A DNA stretch of 64,000 bases, taken from positions 3,493 to 67,492 of the forward strand of contig CAVUGU010000012.1 of the NCBI GenBank assembly GCA_963741055.1, given 5' to 3'. The DNA comes from Bog-756 sp963741055. GTDB lineage: Bacteria > Actinomycetota > Acidimicrobiia > Acidimicrobiales > RAAP-2. The notes below the pieces were generated by a model that worked only from the letters and a program-made list of their open reading frames with translations, did no database searches and was not told the origin of the DNA. Both the position numbers and the translations under genes were made by a program. How positions within the stretch are numbered: the stretch's first letter is position 1; each line of letters starts with the position of its first letter. This document shows, piece after piece, positions 36,050-44,721 of this stretch.

Positions 36050-36842
36050 GTGGCCCGGCGACCTCCTCGGGCAGAGCCAGGCTCCTCGGCCGCTACCACC
36101 CGAGGTCCGCGATCGGCTGGAAGAGGTGCTGCTCACCGGCGACCTCTCGACGGAGCCCGCAACGGCCGAGCTCGAGCCCGACCTTTCGAAGCGCCTCGAA
36201 ACCGCGCTGGGCGATCCGGTTGCCGACGCAATGGAGAACGTCGATCGACCTCGATCGCTCCCGCCCGCGACCGACAAGTCGCTCGAGCGCGCCTTTGCGG
36301 GTCGGGGCAAACGACGCCGAGTGGCGGTCCTCGCCGCTGCCGCGGCAGTGGTTCTCATCGCCACCGGCCTCACCGTGGCCCTGTCTCATACGAGCCACTC
36401 CCCATCCAACGCGGCGTCGCAAGCACCGGCACCTACCACCACGATCCCCCACGCCGGGGTGAACGCCTCCGGCGCTGCGGCTGCTGCAGGTGGCGGCACG
36501 TCGGCTGCCGCCAGTGCCACCGCCCAGCCACCCGAGGCGCTCGGTTCGGACCGCGCGACGCCACCGCCCGGCCCTGAAGCGGTCTCCGCGCCGGTCATCA
36601 CGGCGATCTCGCCTGATTCCGGACCGGCCGCAGGCGGCACCACGGTGACGATCACCGGGAGGGGAATGGAGACCGCTGCGTCGGTTCGCTTCGGCAGCCT
36701 TCCGGCTCACTTCCAGATGGTCTCGGCGACTCAACTGCGGGCGGTCGCTCCCGCCCACTCCGCCGGCGCGGTCGCGGTCGTCGTCTCGAGTGCCTCCCGC
36801 ACCGACTTCGCCTCTGCCGGCATTCACTTCACCTATCACTGA
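36042..36842 (+). CDS. Single-pass membrane protein with C-terminal IPT/TIG domain (candidate anti-sigma factor)
   Basis: 266 residues from the GTG at 36042. The N-terminal ~95 residues are charged and probably cytoplasmic (LPPEVRDRLEEVLLTGDL, LSKRLETALGDPVADAM), followed by one membrane helix at ~100-120 (RVAVLAAAAAVVLIATGLTVAL), an Ala/Thr/Pro/Gly-rich linker, and an Ig-like IPT/TIG domain (~185-266; ITAISPDSGPAAGGTTVTITG, VRFGSLPAHFQ, AVAPAHSAGAVAVVVSS). Overlap with the sigma gene and this topology fit a membrane anti-sigma factor with an external sensor domain, although no zinc-finger anti-sigma motif is present. That role is inference. Confidence 0.7.
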   Translation: MTEWPGDLLGQSQAPRPLPPEVRDRLEEVLLTGDLSTEPATAELEPDLSKRLETALGDPVADAMENVDRPRSLPPATDKSLERAFAGRGKRRRVAVLAAAAAVVLIATGLTVALSHTSHSPSNAASQAPAPTTTIPHAGVNASGAAAAAGGGTSAAASATAQPPEALGSDRATPPPGPEAVSAPVITAISPDSGPAAGGTTVTITGRGMETAASVRFGSLPAHFQMVSATQLRAVAPAHSAGAVAVVVSSASRTDFASAGIHFTYH

Positions 36843-36947
36843 ACGCCAGAACCGACCCGTCGACGGGCGCCGCACAGAGGCGCAGAAAAGGCCGCCTCTA
36901 CCGGCACGGGTTGGAGTCGGCTGAGCCAAGAATCGGGATCGGAAGGC

Positions 36948-37796
36948 TCAGGCCGTCACCGGATTGTCCAGGATCGCCTTGCGGATTCCGGGCTTCTTGC
37001 TCCACTTCTTGCTGTCGCTGATGAGTTGTTTGACGATCGTCTTCTGCCTCGGGTCACCCGGCTTCAGACGGCTGAACTCGATGATGGTGACCACCACCTC
37101 CAGTGCGATCTGCTGGAGGCGCGGCTCCGCTTCGATCAGATCCCTCACCGGACCGGGCAGGGACCGGACCGTCGTAAGTGCCTTTGCAACATCTGGTGCA
37201 GTCCAGCTCCTGCGTCGTCTGACAGTCCACACGGTCCTACCGAGCTCGCAGAACAGCTGGACGTGGGCTGGCACGCACTCCAAGTCGACAGCGGACGGGG
37301 TAGTCAGAGCCTTGTCCACCGCGGCGACGACGGCTGCCGGAGTGTTCCAAGGAGGGACCCAGCCGCAGACGGCATTGACCATGGGGTTGTTGTTGATTCC
37401 TAGCTCGGTGATCGGGGTCGTCTTGTACGGGACGACCGGTATTCCGACATACCAGGCCAACGTCGCCTCGACCAGGCTTCCTTCGTCCGGCACCCTTCCG
37501 TCGAGGTTCAGCACGACGCACTGACAACCTTCGACCGACTGGAAGACGTCCAGCGCCTCGACGATCCTGGTGACCCAGACCACGATCCGATTGATGATCA
37601 CCGATTCGAGCATCGCGGAGCCATGGAGCTCGGGATTGTTGAACAATCCCATTACGGAAGCCACTTCGACACCGTCTCTCTGGGGCAGATGGACGTCGTA
37701 CTTCTTCGCCAGCGCCTTGTCGAGTGCCAGCTGCTCGTCCTTGTCGCCGACGCTGAACATCGGACCCGCCATGTAGACCCGCTTGCGTGTGGGCAT
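36948..37796 (-). CDS. Nucleoside 2-deoxyribosyltransferase-like protein
   Basis: 282 residues from ATG 37796, with GGAGG seven bases upstream. The N-terminal ~150 residues match the NDT/Rossmann-like family: VYMAGPMFSVGDKDEQLAL at the start, VLNLDGRVPDEGSLVEATLAWYVGIPVV (the D-G...D-x-G...E active-site pattern with the likely nucleophile Glu), and PVVPYKT. The C-terminal ~110 residues have helices without a known motif. Related enzymes swap bases on deoxynucleosides; some act in nucleotide signalling or phage defence. It lies beside, and transcribes with, the cyclase/ATPase gene (112 bases apart). The substrate is unproven. Confidence 0.7.
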   Translation of the reverse strand: MPTRKRVYMAGPMFSVGDKDEQLALDKALAKKYDVHLPQRDGVEVASVMGLFNNPELHGSAMLESVIINRIVVWVTRIVEALDVFQSVEGCQCVVLNLDGRVPDEGSLVEATLAWYVGIPVVPYKTTPITELGINNNPMVNAVCGWVPPWNTPAAVVAAVDKALTTPSAVDLECVPAHVQLFCELGRTVWTVRRRRSWTAPDVAKALTTVRSLPGPVRDLIEAEPRLQQIALEVVVTIIEFSRLKPGDPRQKTIVKQLISDSKKWSKKPGIRKAILDNPVTA

Positions 37797-37907
37797 GGTC
37801 GACCTCCTCGAGTCGAGGGAACCGCGTGATGGGAAGTGTGCTGTGAACCGCCTGTTGTAAACCGCCGATTTACCGCCGCTTGGATCCGCCTTCAGGCCCT
37901 TTCAGGA

Positions 37908-40898
37908 CTACCCGTCAGGATCGCCGCTGCGCCTCAGGATATCCCTAGCCCGGTGCCAATCGGAAGTGGCAGTCCCGCCCACGATCCGATCCAGCAACGG
38001 GGGAAGCAATCCGAGGGCGAGATCCGGCTCGAGTTCCGAAAGATCGGTTGCCGCTCGTAGCGCCAAACCGAACTGGCCCCTCGAGATCGCGCCGTCCACC
38101 GCGCTCTTGAGCAAGCTGCCGATTTCCTGCGCAGACCACCCTCCGGTGCCAGACCGGGCCTGGAGCCGGAGAAGCTCGCAGTCGAAGAAGTGCTGATCGA
38201 GCGCTTCGGCCAATTCGAGCCCGCCAGTTGCACTGGCGAGTGCTGCCCCGGCGTCGCCGACGGCCCACTGGGTCTCTGCGAGGAGCATGAAGGCAAGAGG
38301 GGCACCGTTCTGTCCACCGCTCATTGCGAGCACTTCCATCCCGGTGACGACCTCGGTGACCCCCTCGGGATCACCTTTGAGGATCGCACGCTCCGCACCG
38401 TGGAGGATGTGCCCAAATCCGCTGGTGAAGGGAAGACGGAGCCGAGCTCCTTCTTCGACGAGGACGCGCGCCTCACGCATTGCGGCCTGGTGTTCCCCGC
38501 GCAGATGGTGAATGAACCCGTTGAACACCCGGCCGAGATGCTCGCTGATGGGCGACCCGAGTGAATCGCCGAGTCGAACGGACCTGCTGGTGAGCTCGAT
38601 GGCTTCGTCGAAACGCCCGATCATCCACGCCGCGGCACCGCCGACACCGTACGCGATGACACCTTGGTCTGTACCGAAGCCGTAGGTCACGTCTTCGTAG
38701 TCGCCCATTCGATACAACTGCGTTCCCTTGAGAGCGTGCTCGTGGGCTTGCGGACCATTCCCGAGGAACAGGTAGTTGAGGGCAAGAGTGCAGTGACCGC
38801 GCAGACGGCCTTCTCGGAGATCGTGCTCTTCGGCGACTTCGAGGATCTCCTCGGCCAGCTCGACCGAACGTCGGCATGACCCCACCTGGTTCCAATACAC
38901 GGCCTCACCGTTCAGCGCAGAGGTCAGCTCCAACGTGTCCCCCAGTTCCCGTGCGAGCTCCTGCGCGCGCGTCCACGCCGGTAGTGATTCGGCTGCCGAA
39001 AAACCCACTCCACCGAAGATGGCGTTTCCGAGCCGGACCCTCAGGCGGAGTTCTGTGCCGGCATCGGCGCGTTCGACGAGGGCCAACGCCCTCTCGAAGT
39101 GGCCGGCTGCCTCCGCGTACGCGGCCGATTCCGCCGCAAGCGTCCCTGCACGCTCGAACCACGGCACTGCCCGAGCGTCGCGTGCCTCCTCCAGGTGGTA
39201 CGCCATGAGAGACGGCTGGGTGTCGATAAAGGGGCGATAGCGCTCCTCGAGAACCGTGGCGATCTTTCCGTGCACCGTCCGGCGCTCGCTTCGCAGCATC
39301 GATTCGTGCGCCGCTTCTTGGAGAAGTGCGTGGCGAAACTTGTAATGACCTTCCGAGGGGTGCGCCAAGATCCCGATATCGACGAGACGACCGAGCGATC
39401 GCGAACGCGTGGGATCCGGTGGCAAGAGCTCTTCGAGAAGGTCGTCGTCGAAGTCTCGGCCGATCGCTGAACCGCGTTGCAGGAGCGTCCGAACGTCAGG
39501 ACCGAGTTGGTCGAGCCGGGCCATCAGTGAGGCCTGGAGCGTCACCGGTACGAGAGCGTTCGGAGCGACGACCATGGCCGCCGCGAGCTGTTCCGCGAAC
39601 AACGGCAGTCCGTCTGCCCGCTCCGCGATGTCGTCGATCGTCGATGCAGAGAGCGTCGGACCCGAGACCGAGCTTACGAGCTGGCGGATATCCGATCCGC
39701 GGAGCGCTCCCAGCCGCACCTTGCGTACATCCTCGCGGGTCAGCCATCGTTGCGACTCGGTAGGGCGGACCGTGCACACCGCGAGAAGCCGACGGCCGCG
39801 CACCTCGTCGGCGATCTGCTCGAGTAGTTCGCCCGTCGACGGGTCTGCCCAATGCGCGTCCTCGATGTGCAACACGCCAGGTCTGTCCGCGGCCAGTCGG
39901 AACACCCACTCGAGCATCGACTGCAACTGATTGGCACGCCGCTCCTCTGGAGACCGCCCTTCCGCGGGAGGCGGAGGAGAGGGAGCGGACATGAACGGTG
40001 CAAACGGCACGTGACTGGTCATCGGAGAGCACTGGACCGTCATCCACGGAGCCGACGGGCCGGCCACGTGCCTCAGTTCGTATGCCAGGCGCGACTTTCC
40101 GACACCCGCTTCCCCTTCGACCGCGACGATGGCTCCCGAACCAGCAACGACCTCCTGCCACACCTCTTCGAGAACGCTGAGTTCGGCTTCTCGATCGACC
40201 AGCGGAAAGACTCGTTCGACGTCCGGCCCCGGAAGCGCCTCGGGCGCGCCGACCGAGAAGACCTCGACATCGGTCCCGATCCCCTTGAGCGGCGGACGCC
40301 CGAGACTCTGTAGATCCCACCGCTCTCGGAGGAGCTGTCTCGTCTCGGCGCTGATGACAAGGCTCCCCGGTACTGCCACACCCTGAATTCGGGAAGCAAC
40401 GTTGGCTGCGTCGCCGAACACCGATGCGTCCCGTCGGCCCTCCCCTCCGAAGATGCCGACCATGGCCAGACCGGAATGGATCCCGACTCTGGCGGCGATT
40501 TCGACGCCATACTCCCTTCGGAACTCGACGTTCCGGTCGACGAGTTCGGTGAGCAGTTCACGCCCTGCCCTGATCGCCAGATCCGCGTCGCGCTCGTGCG
40601 AGGTGGGCCATCCGAAGAAGGCCAGGATCCCGTCTCCGAGGAAGTCAGCCAGGTAACCCCCGTGACGCTCGATCGCATCACGACCGAGCTGCTGGTAGGC
40701 CAGCATGCACTCGCCGTACTCCTCCGGGTCGATCCGTCGTGACAGCTCGGTCGACCCGACGACGTCGGAGAACATCACCGTCACCCAGCGGCGCTGCCCA
40801 CCGCCAGTCGACTCCGGCTCGGGCGCCAGACGGTTCCCGCACTGTGGGCAGAACCGTGCCTCGTGGATGATCTCGGAGCGGCAGGACGGGCAGCGCAT
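37908..40898 (-). CDS. Zinc-ribbon / class III nucleotide cyclase / AAA-type ATPase / TPR regulator
   Basis: 996 residues from ATG 40898. Domain order: zinc ribbon (C3, C6, C17, C20; CPSC and CPQC), class III adenylate/guanylate cyclase (~35-215) with metal-binding Asp45 (FSDVVGST) and Asp89 (FLGDGILAFFG) and the catalytic ANVASR segment (~165-170), then an ATPase (Walker A GEAGVGKS at ~262-269, Walker B LHIEDAHW) and a C-terminal array of helical TPR-like repeats to the end. Key cyclase residues look intact. Such proteins are usually soluble regulators making cAMP or cGMP; some resemble LuxR-type signal ATPases without the HTH. It is divergent from a patatin gene across a 245-base gap, with a TATGCT box at 41099. 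The cyclic nucleotide made is unknown. Confidence 0.85.
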   Translation of the reverse strand: MRCPSCRSEIIHEARFCPQCGNRLAPEPESTGGGQRRWVTVMFSDVVGSTELSRRIDPEEYGECMLAYQQLGRDAIERHGGYLADFLGDGILAFFGWPTSHERDADLAIRAGRELLTELVDRNVEFRREYGVEIAARVGIHSGLAMVGIFGGEGRRDASVFGDAANVASRIQGVAVPGSLVISAETRQLLRERWDLQSLGRPPLKGIGTDVEVFSVGAPEALPGPDVERVFPLVDREAELSVLEEVWQEVVAGSGAIVAVEGEAGVGKSRLAYELRHVAGPSAPWMTVQCSPMTSHVPFAPFMSAPSPPPPAEGRSPEERRANQLQSMLEWVFRLAADRPGVLHIEDAHWADPSTGELLEQIADEVRGRRLLAVCTVRPTESQRWLTREDVRKVRLGALRGSDIRQLVSSVSGPTLSASTIDDIAERADGLPLFAEQLAAAMVVAPNALVPVTLQASLMARLDQLGPDVRTLLQRGSAIGRDFDDDLLEELLPPDPTRSRSLGRLVDIGILAHPSEGHYKFRHALLQEAAHESMLRSERRTVHGKIATVLEERYRPFIDTQPSLMAYHLEEARDARAVPWFERAGTLAAESAAYAEAAGHFERALALVERADAGTELRLRVRLGNAIFGGVGFSAAESLPAWTRAQELARELGDTLELTSALNGEAVYWNQVGSCRRSVELAEEILEVAEEHDLREGRLRGHCTLALNYLFLGNGPQAHEHALKGTQLYRMGDYEDVTYGFGTDQGVIAYGVGGAAAWMIGRFDEAIELTSRSVRLGDSLGSPISEHLGRVFNGFIHHLRGEHQAAMREARVLVEEGARLRLPFTSGFGHILHGAERAILKGDPEGVTEVVTGMEVLAMSGGQNGAPLAFMLLAETQWAVGDAGAALASATGGLELAEALDQHFFDCELLRLQARSGTGGWSAQEIGSLLKSAVDGAISRGQFGLALRAATDLSELEPDLALGLLPPLLDRIVGGTATSDWHRARDILRRSGDPDG

Positions 40899-41143
40899 GG
40901 TTCTCAGCGGATCAACGGAACTCGCTGAAGGACGACAGCGCTCGACTCGCTTGCTCGTCGGGTTCCGACACCCCGTCCTCCGCACGTTCGTCCGCCGGAC
41001 TCACGGCTCAATTCTGCCTCACTTCGCGACACTTGGCGGCGGGGCGCAACGGCGGTTCACTCTCGTGGAACCACCGATCCGCACCGACGACCTCGGCGTA
41101 TGCTTGGCCGCCGACGAACGCCGCTCGATCGGAGGTCGTAGAA

Positions 41144-42340
41144 ATGACCGTCACGCCGTCCTCGCAGCCGATCGTTGGTGACAAGGTCGCGATCGTCCTC
41201 TCCGGAGCAGGATCTCGCGGGGCTTACGAGGCGGGGGCTCTTTCCGTCCTGTTGCCGCTCCTGACAGGCGATGACGCCCCACGGATCATTCTCGGCACCA
41301 GTGTGGGTGCGCTCAACGCTGCGATGTTGGCGTCCGTCATCGACAAAGGGGTCGCGAATGCCGCGAAGGAGATAGAGGAGAATTGGGGCAAGGTCGGCCC
41401 CGACAAGGTATTCCGTATCCCGTGGAGGGGAGCCCTCACTGAGCTGGCACACCACTTGTGTCCGCGGCCGGGAAGGGCGGTGGGGTTGGTCGACACGACA
41501 CCGTTGGAACGGACCATCGAGAAGCTCATCCGACCGAACGACTTCGGCCACAACGTCGGGACCCGCTACCTCGACACCGTGGGCATCGTCGCGAGCGCGT
41601 GTTCGTCTCGGCGGGCGGTGGTTTTCGTGGAGGGGGGTCCAGACCCCATGCCGCACTCGGGTGATCAGGTCCAGTACGTCGAGACCACACTCGGGGTCCC
41701 ACACCTACTCGCCTCCTCCGCCTTCCCGATCGTCTTCCCTCCGCAGTGGGTTACGGATCCGACGATTGACGGCGACTGGTACATCGACGGCGGCGTGCAA
41801 CTCAACACTGCCTTCAAACCGGCGATCGATCTCGGAGCAGACAAAGTCCTGGTGGTCGGAGGTACTCCTCTGTCGACTCGCACCGGTGCCTCCCCCACGG
41901 AACCTCCTACCCTTGGAGACTCGAACGGCCAGATCCTCCACGCACTGCTCGCCAACGGACTCGCGCCGGACATCGCGCACCTGAGCCTCACCAACCAATA
42001 CCTGAGGGAGGTCGGCACCTCGCCGCCGTCGCTTCCGAGCGCCGCATCGGGACCGCGCCGGTCGCGACGATTGGTCTCGTACTTCACGGTGCACCCGAAG
42101 AACGATCTTCTCGACGAGGAAGCGGAAAAGATCTACCCCGCGGGATTGAAGAGCCTCTTGGAATCGCTCGGTGGCTACAAGGTTCTGGGCAGCATCACCT
42201 GCCAGAAACAATGGCCGGGGCAGTTCCTGAGCTACATGTGCTTCCATCCGGACTTCATCCGAACGGCCTTCAAAATGGGTAAAGAGGAAACAGTGGCGAC
42301 TCTCAATGGCGCCACCTCGATCCCGTGGATCACTCCTTGA
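41144..42340 (+). CDS. Patatin-like phospholipase (paralog 1)
   Basis: 398 residues, with GGAGG eight bases before the ATG at 41144. The Ser-Asp catalytic dyad is visible: the oxyanion loop SGAGSRGAYEAG (21-31), nucleophile Ser53 in GTSVG, and Asp215 in YIDGG. The last ~100 residues are shared with the second patatin in this window, e.g. ESLGGYKVLGSITCQKQ, CFHPDFIRTAF and GATSIPW. It is a soluble serine lipase-type enzyme that likely hydrolyses acyl esters of membrane lipids. It overlaps the following methyltransferase gene. It could be an effector of the divergent cyclase system, but this is speculation. Confidence 0.88.
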   Translation: MTVTPSSQPIVGDKVAIVLSGAGSRGAYEAGALSVLLPLLTGDDAPRIILGTSVGALNAAMLASVIDKGVANAAKEIEENWGKVGPDKVFRIPWRGALTELAHHLCPRPGRAVGLVDTTPLERTIEKLIRPNDFGHNVGTRYLDTVGIVASACSSRRAVVFVEGGPDPMPHSGDQVQYVETTLGVPHLLASSAFPIVFPPQWVTDPTIDGDWYIDGGVQLNTAFKPAIDLGADKVLVVGGTPLSTRTGASPTEPPTLGDSNGQILHALLANGLAPDIAHLSLTNQYLREVGTSPPSLPSAASGPRRSRRLVSYFTVHPKNDLLDEEAEKIYPAGLKSLLESLGGYKVLGSITCQKQWPGQFLSYMCFHPDFIRTAFKMGKEETVATLNGATSIPWITP

Positions 42341-42972
42341 ACCAGCGGCAGATCAAGCTCTCGACGTGGGAGTACTACGACCGGCGAGTCAGCCAGGGCG
42401 TGCCCGGGCTGCAGCATGCGCTCGACTACTGGTCCGGGCTGGGAGTGCCGGTCGTCGCAGAGGAGATCGAGGAGGAGGCAACCCGTGTCCGGATGCTCCT
42501 GGCGTCCCTTTCCGACACCACCTTCGTCGAGGCGGCCGCCGGCCCCGGGACCTTCACCGCCTTCTTGACGGGCCGTGGAGTCGCACTCGATCAGAGTCCG
42601 GCGGCACTTGTGCGTCTTGCCGCGGAGCATCCCGAAGTCTCCGTGGTCCGAGGCGACGTCACTGCACTGCCTTTTCGAGATCAGAGCTTTCGCCGGTACT
42701 TCGCTGCGCACATCTTCGGCCTTCTCCAGCGACCCGATGCGCGACGCTTGCTCCAAGAGGCAGCGCGTGTCGCCGACGAGATCCTCATCCTCGACGCGGG
42801 CCGCCCCATGGGCACTGCCGTTGAGGAGTGGCAGGACCGCACGCTGCCCGACGGTGGCCGCTACCGCATCTACCGGCGCCACTTCGAACCCGACGTACTC
42901 GCGTCGGAACTCGGCGGCTCCGTCCTGTTCGGCGGAGCTTTCTACGTGCTGGTGCGGGTGACGGCCCGCTGA
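42325..42972 (+). CDS. Class I SAM-dependent methyltransferase
   Basis: 215 residues from GTG 42325, or TTG 42337 which overlaps the patatin stop by 4 bases. The SAM-binding site is VEAAAGPGTFTAFLTGRGVALDQS (motif I with acidic end), followed by VVRGDVTALPFRDQSFRRYF (motif II-III) and a variable C-terminal part (DEILILDAG, RIYRRHFEPDVLASELGG). It resembles small-molecule/UbiE-like methyltransferases. Coupling to the patatin gene suggests joint expression. The substrate is unknown. Confidence 0.8.
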   Translation: MDHSLNQRQIKLSTWEYYDRRVSQGVPGLQHALDYWSGLGVPVVAEEIEEEATRVRMLLASLSDTTFVEAAAGPGTFTAFLTGRGVALDQSPAALVRLAAEHPEVSVVRGDVTALPFRDQSFRRYFAAHIFGLLQRPDARRLLQEAARVADEILILDAGRPMGTAVEEWQDRTLPDGGRYRIYRRHFEPDVLASELGGSVLFGGAFYVLVRVTAR

Positions 42973-42990
42973 GCTCCGACCTGGATCTTC

Positions 42991-44510
42991 TCAGCGGCTG
43001 TGCCCGTGCAGCACGCCCATGAGTTTCGCGACGACCTTGGTCGACCGAGCCGGCCGTCCGAAGCTGGTCAGGTTGATCGGGAGGGCGAACCGCTGCGCGG
43101 TGACCGCCTTGGCCCGGGTGAACTCCCGTAGCCCGTCCGGCCCGTGGATCCGACCGAACCCCGACTCGCCGACGCCGCCGAAGGGCAGTCCCGGAACGAA
43201 CGCGTAGGTCATGATCGAGTTGACCGAGGTCATCCCCGAGCGCATCCGGCGGGCGAGCTCGATCCCTCGCTGGCGGGAGCGGGTGAAGATCGCACCCCCG
43301 AGTCCGTAGGAGGACGCGTTCGCCAGCTCGAGACCCTCCTCCGCATCCTTGACCTTGGTAACGGTCAGGGTCGGTCCGAAGGTCTCCTCGCGCACCGCCG
43401 CCGCATCCTCGGGCACCTCGACCAGGATCGTGGGTCCGACTCCGCGCACGTCGACGGCTTCCTCTCCACCGATCAGGGCGCGGCCGCCCCGGCGCAGCGC
43501 GTCGGTCACGTGACGCCGGATCACGTCGACCTGCTTCGGCATGGTCGGCGGGCCCCACGAGGCGTCATCTTCCGAACCCGGCGTGAGAGACCGAGCCTTC
43601 GCGACCAGCGTCCCCACGAAGCGGTCGTAGACCGCCTCGGTCGCGTACACCCGCTCGGTGCCGATGCAGGTCTGCCCGCCATTGCTCATCCCGCTCCAGA
43701 GCGCCGCGTCGACGGCGGCTTCGACATCCGCATCGTCGTCGACCAGCAGCGCGTCCTTGCCGCCGCACTCCATGAGCACCGGCACCAGACCCTCCGCGCA
43801 GGCGGCCATGACCTTCCGCCCGGTGCTGGCGGAGCCGGTGAACGCGATCTTGTCCACTCCTGCCCGGCAGAGGGCAGCTCCGGTGTCGCCCAAACCGGTC
43901 ACCAGCGGTTAACACGTCTGCCCCGTCGGGCACCGCTCTCGCCCAGGCGTCGACGAGCCAAGCTCCGACTGCCGGCGTGTACTCGCTGGGCTTGAACACC
44001 ACCGCGTTGCCAGCGGCAAGCGCGTAGGCGATGGACCCCATCGGCGTGAAGACCGGGTAGTTCCACGGGCCGATCACCCCGACTACACCGAGAGGTTGGT
44101 ACTCGACGATCGCCGAGTTGTTGGCCGCCAGCAAGCCGGTCGGGACCCGACGCTCTCCGAGCACCTTGCGAGCGTGTGACGGTGCCCATGCCAAATGATC
44201 GAGCACGCCGACGATCTCGAGGACCGCGTCGCCTTTCGGTTTCCCGTTCTCGCGATGCACAAGATCCGCGAGCTCGTCGATGCGCCGGGCGAGCTCTCCC
44301 TTGAAGTGACGCGAGATGGCGCGCCCGGCCGTCGAAGCCGAGCGCCCGCCACCACTTGGAGGCCTCTCGGGCCCTGTCCACGGCAGCGACGACCGCAATC
44401 TGATCGTCGATGGGCATGCTCGCGACGACCGCGCCGGTGGCGGGGTCGAACGAGTCGAAGTGCGCATGGGGTTCGTCGGGAACCGAACGGAGTACCTGGA
44501 CGTTGGACAT
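42991..44510 (-). CDS. Aldehyde dehydrogenase family protein, twice frameshifted
   Basis: ATG 44510 with GGAGGG six bases upstream. N-terminus MSNVQVLRSVPDEPHAHF. After an indel near 44325 it reads ELADLVHRENGKPKGDAV, and the NAD-binding block GVVGVIGPWNYPVF with FKPSEYTPAVG is intact. A second indel near 43915 leads into LVTGLGDTGAAL, FTGSASTGRKVM, ECGGKDALLVDDDAD (catalytic Glu region), GGQTCIGTERVY (catalytic Cys) and PFGGVGESGFGRIHG. It is ~500 residues when repaired and complete in order, so probably functional. It oxidises aldehydes to acids with NAD(P). It is convergent with the patatin 1/methyltransferase pair and divergent from patatin 2 over a 211-base gap. Confidence 0.85.
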
Positions 44511-44721
44511 CGATCCCTCCTGACTCGGCCGTCCACGACCCCGTTCGTCCGTGCCGGGGCGGTGAACGGACGGCTCAGCCCCCTTCTGCGGGGCCACCAC
44601 GAATGAGTACACCTTACGGGCACCCTCGCGTCTGTCGACCGAGGAAAGTGGCAGCTGCCTGGGCATATGCTGGGCGTTCCGCGTGGTGATCCCACTGGCG
44701 GAACGGCGATCGGGGTCCCAG

